8,061 nt of DNA from Flavisolibacter sp. (GTDB taxonomy: Bacteria; Bacteroidota; Bacteroidia; Chitinophagales; Chitinophagaceae). Of the stretch, positions 6,224-8,061 are shown piece after piece. Within the stretch, counting starts at the first letter, position 1. Every line of letters begins with the position of its first letter. The DNA lies in contig JAICTW010000090.1 of the NCBI GenBank assembly GCA_025936195.1, forward strand, positions 1 to 8,061, in the 5' to 3' direction. The notes under the pieces were generated by a model. It searched no databases. It had not been told where the DNA came from and saw nothing but the letters and a program-made list of their open reading frames with translations. The translations under genes and the position numbers were made by a program.

Positions 6224-6610
6224 ATGATAAACCTATTTGCCCCAACAAAACACTTCATTTACCTTTGCCATCGGTTGAATCAAAAAACAGGCATACAAAA
6301 AATCAAAGCGCTTCTGCTATTATTGGTGTTTGCTGTTAGCATTACACCAAAAACCTTTTTTCATGATTTGATTGCTAATCACAAAGATTTTTCTACCTGT
6401 AAACAAATTCATACTTCCGCTGTATTTCATACGCAAGGGTATAATTGTCATTTTGATGATTTAGTGGTTTCGGCGCCCTTCCTTTCACAACCGGATCCGC
6501 CGGTACTGCATCTAAAAATTTCGTTTGCGAAAAAACAAATCATATTTGATTCTCCCTTCCTTAGTTTTTCTTCGCAGCATAAAGAGAACAGAGGTCCTCC
6601 ATCTGCCTGA
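6224..6610 (+). CDS. small His/Cys-rich secreted protein with C-terminal RGPPSA, upstream of a TonB receptor
   Basis: A short exported protein, probably periplasmic or membrane-anchored; function unknown. The frame opens with ATG at 6224, but the first 17 codons overlap a strong promoter (6236-6267), so translation probably starts later: TTG at 6275 (111 aa) or the non-standard ATA at 6293. Both keep the hydrophobic segment KIKALLLLLVFAVSIT (residues 26-41 in the long numbering), a signal peptide or anchor. The remainder carries spaced possible metal ligands: FFHDLIANH (His47, His53), Cys59, His63, His69, and GYNCHFDDLVV (Cys75, His76, Asp78, Asp79), then His96 and His119. The chain ends HKENRGPPSA. 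I recall small proteins with the same HDL.A.H and RGPP features ahead of TonB receptors in related genomes, but cannot verify it here. The receptor gene starts 49 bases after the stop, so an operon is likely. A role as a metal-binding helper for that receptor is a hypothesis. Confidence 0.78.
   Translation: MINLFAPTKHFIYLCHRLNQKTGIQKIKALLLLLVFAVSITPKTFFHDLIANHKDFSTCKQIHTSAVFHTQGYNCHFDDLVVSAPFLSQPDPPVLHLKISFAKKQIIFDSPFLSFSSQHKENRGPPSA
6236..6267 (+). promoter_or_regulatory. canonical Bacteroidota promoter for the small protein/TonB receptor unit
   Basis: TTTG at 6236-6239 and TACCTTTG at 6260-6267 match the -33 (TTTG) and -7 (TAnnTTTG) consensus exactly, with a 20-base spacer. This is the best promoter in the window. 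Transcription would start around 6272-6275, downstream of the ATG at 6224 and practically on the TTG at 6275, which decides against 6224 as the start codon. No obvious Fur- or Zur-like palindrome overlaps it. Confidence 0.75.
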
Positions 6611-6659
6611 TCAGTTTTCTATTGTTGAAACTCTATCTCTTATTAATCAATCTTTCTTA

Positions 6660-8061
6660 ATGAAACGATCTTTCTGTTTGGTGTCTTACCTTCTTATTAC
6701 TCTTCTATCCTTTGCGCAACAAAAAAATCATACTCAACTTTCCGGAAAAATTTTGGATGGCAAAACCGGAGAGCCACTCATTGGTGCTTCGATCATTTTA
6801 TCCGATTCAAGGATTGGAACCGCTACGGATTCCAACGGCCATTATGTACTCAATAATATACCCGTTGGTCACTCCATTATTGAAGTTTCTTTTGCCGGCT
6901 ATAAAACGCTTGTTGCCCATCTTGATCTTTCTTCCTCAACTACTGAACACAATTTTTCCTTAACGTCTTCCATTCTGGTGAACGAAGGCGTAACCGTTAC
7001 GGCCGTTGCTAACGCCACCAGCATTCGAAAAGCACCCATACCTGTTTCAAGAGTGAACAAAACAGAATTGCTGCAAGGTGTTTCCACCAACATCATTGAT
7101 GCTTTGAGCAAACAACCCGGCATCAGCCAATTGTCCACCGGGCCTGCCATTTCAAAACCGGTGATCAGAGGTCTTGGCTACAACCGCCTTGTTGTGATAA
7201 ATGACGGTGTGCGGCAGGAAGGGCAACAATGGGGCGATGAACACGGAATTGAAATTGATGAAAACAGTGTGAGCCGTGTGGAAATTGTAAAAGGCCCAGC
7301 TTCTTTGATTTATGGAAGCGATGCTATTGCAGGAGTGATCAATATTGTTACAACAACTCCGGTTCCTGCAGGAACATTGAAAGCAAATGTTTTCAGTAAT
7401 TATCAAACCAATAACAGGCAGCGTTCCTTCTTCGCAAATATTGGTGGCAACCAAAACGGATTTAACTGGAGTGCCTGGGGCGATTATAAAGCTGCTGCCG
7501 ATTATAGGAACAAATACGATGGAACAGTGTTCAATTCCAAATTCAACGAACACAATTTTGGCGGATATGCGGGATTTAATGGTGCATGGGGCTTTACGCA
7601 TTTTATTGTAAGCAATTTCAATCAAAAGCTTGGTGTGATAGAAGGAGAAAGAGATGGCCTTGGAAATTTTGTTAAGCAATTACCTGGAGGAGTAGCCGGC
7701 ACTCCAACAGAAAACGATTTTAATAGTACAGAACCTGAAGTTCCTTATCAGCATGTACGTCATTTGAAATTTATTTCGGACAATAGTTTTAAAGCGGGTT
7801 CAGGGAAAATTAGTTTGAACCTTAGCTGGCAACGAAACCAACGACAGGAGTTTGGAAATCCGGATGCACCAAATGTCAATGATCTATATTTCGATCTGAA
7901 AACGTTCAACTATAGTGCTATGTACCATCTTAATGAAAAGAACGGATGGAATACCTCCATTGGTTTGAACGGAATGAAACAGAACAATCAAAACAAAGCT
8001 GCGGAAGTTTTGATTCCTGAGTACGATCTGTTTGACATCGGCAGTTTTATTTACACGCAAA
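6660..8061 (+). CDS. TonB-dependent outer-membrane receptor, 3' end cut off by the window (467 codons present)
   Basis: An outer-membrane active-transport receptor energised by TonB. The signal peptide is MKRSFCLVSYLLITLLSFAQ, cut after residue 19. Residues about 26-105 are a carboxypeptidase-regulatory-like beta-sandwich (SGKILDGKTGEPLIGASI, DSNGHYVLNNIPVG, VSFAGYKTL). Residues about 120-232 are the plug: LSKQPGISQL, PVIRGLGYNRLVVINDGVRQ, then VSRVEIVKGPASLIYGSDAI and AGVINIVT. The beta-barrel starts near 240 and runs past the edge; receptors of this kind are usually 700-800 residues, so about 60% is present. The plug contains QQWGDEHGIEID (189-200), a His/Asp/Glu-rich motif I associate with a Bacteroidota clade related to ZnuD-like metal receptors. 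No SusD-type partner is seen, and the receptor is not of the long SusC type. The His/Cys-rich gene 49 bases upstream supports metal uptake, which remains inference. The upstream frame has no better start than ATG 6660. Confidence 0.93.
   Translation, partial: MKRSFCLVSYLLITLLSFAQQKNHTQLSGKILDGKTGEPLIGASIILSDSRIGTATDSNGHYVLNNIPVGHSIIEVSFAGYKTLVAHLDLSSSTTEHNFSLTSSILVNEGVTVTAVANATSIRKAPIPVSRVNKTELLQGVSTNIIDALSKQPGISQLSTGPAISKPVIRGLGYNRLVVINDGVRQEGQQWGDEHGIEIDENSVSRVEIVKGPASLIYGSDAIAGVINIVTTTPVPAGTLKANVFSNYQTNNRQRSFFANIGGNQNGFNWSAWGDYKAAADYRNKYDGTVFNSKFNEHNFGGYAGFNGAWGFTHFIVSNFNQKLGVIEGERDGLGNFVKQLPGGVAGTPTENDFNSTEPEVPYQHVRHLKFISDNSFKAGSGKISLNLSWQRNQRQEFGNPDAPNVNDLYFDLKTFNYSAMYHLNEKNGWNTSIGLNGMKQNNQNKAAEVLIPEYDLFDIGSFIYTQ

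Noticed and set aside
6899..7679. Minus-strand ORFs of 83 and 175 codons and a + strand out-of-frame ORF within the receptor region
   Set aside because: They overlap the TonB-dependent receptor, whose frame is continuous from 6660 to the window end with recognisable plug and regulatory domains.

Overview
The window looks like chromosomal DNA from a member of the Bacteroidota, most likely near Chitinophagaceae. Four signs support this: promoter elements of the TTTG/TTG - about 20 nt - TAnnTTTG type, start codons without clear Shine-Dalgarno sequences, a SusB-type family 97 glycoside hydrolase, and a TonB-dependent receptor with an N-terminal carboxypeptidase-regulatory-like domain. No rRNA, tRNA, CRISPR array, transposase or phage gene was seen. 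The species placement is inference; no database was searched.

Left part (1-2100): two secreted proteins of unknown function on the + strand, a 117-residue one at 114-467 and a 255-residue DUF3108-like one at 799-1566. They are separated by gene-poor DNA holding one weak GTG-initiated ORF. A possible terminator hairpin follows the second gene. The next 500 bases look like coding sequence broken across frames.

Middle (2051-3810): a clear promoter drives a probable two-gene unit, an outer-membrane beta-barrel protein (2105-2644) and a lipoprotein (2658-3200) only 13 bases apart. A 370-base gene-free stretch follows, with a structured inverted repeat and an orphan promoter-like motif. On the minus strand is a 79-residue conserved-looking protein (3571-3810).

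Right part (4118-8061): a full-length GH97 enzyme on the minus strand carries the residues of the retaining subgroup (Asp408 nucleophile, Glu463 acid/base), so alpha-galactosidase-like activity is a better guess than SusB-type alpha-glucosidase. Divergent from it is a small His/Cys-rich secreted protein ending in RGPPSA, 49 bases ahead of a TonB-dependent receptor cut off by the window edge. These two probably form an uptake operon, and metal uptake is a reasonable hypothesis. A textbook Bacteroidota promoter lies inside the start of the small gene, so its true start is probably not the first ATG.

The window does not contain an obviously new multi-gene system. The best candidate for an under-described unit is the RGPP small protein plus TonB receptor pair.
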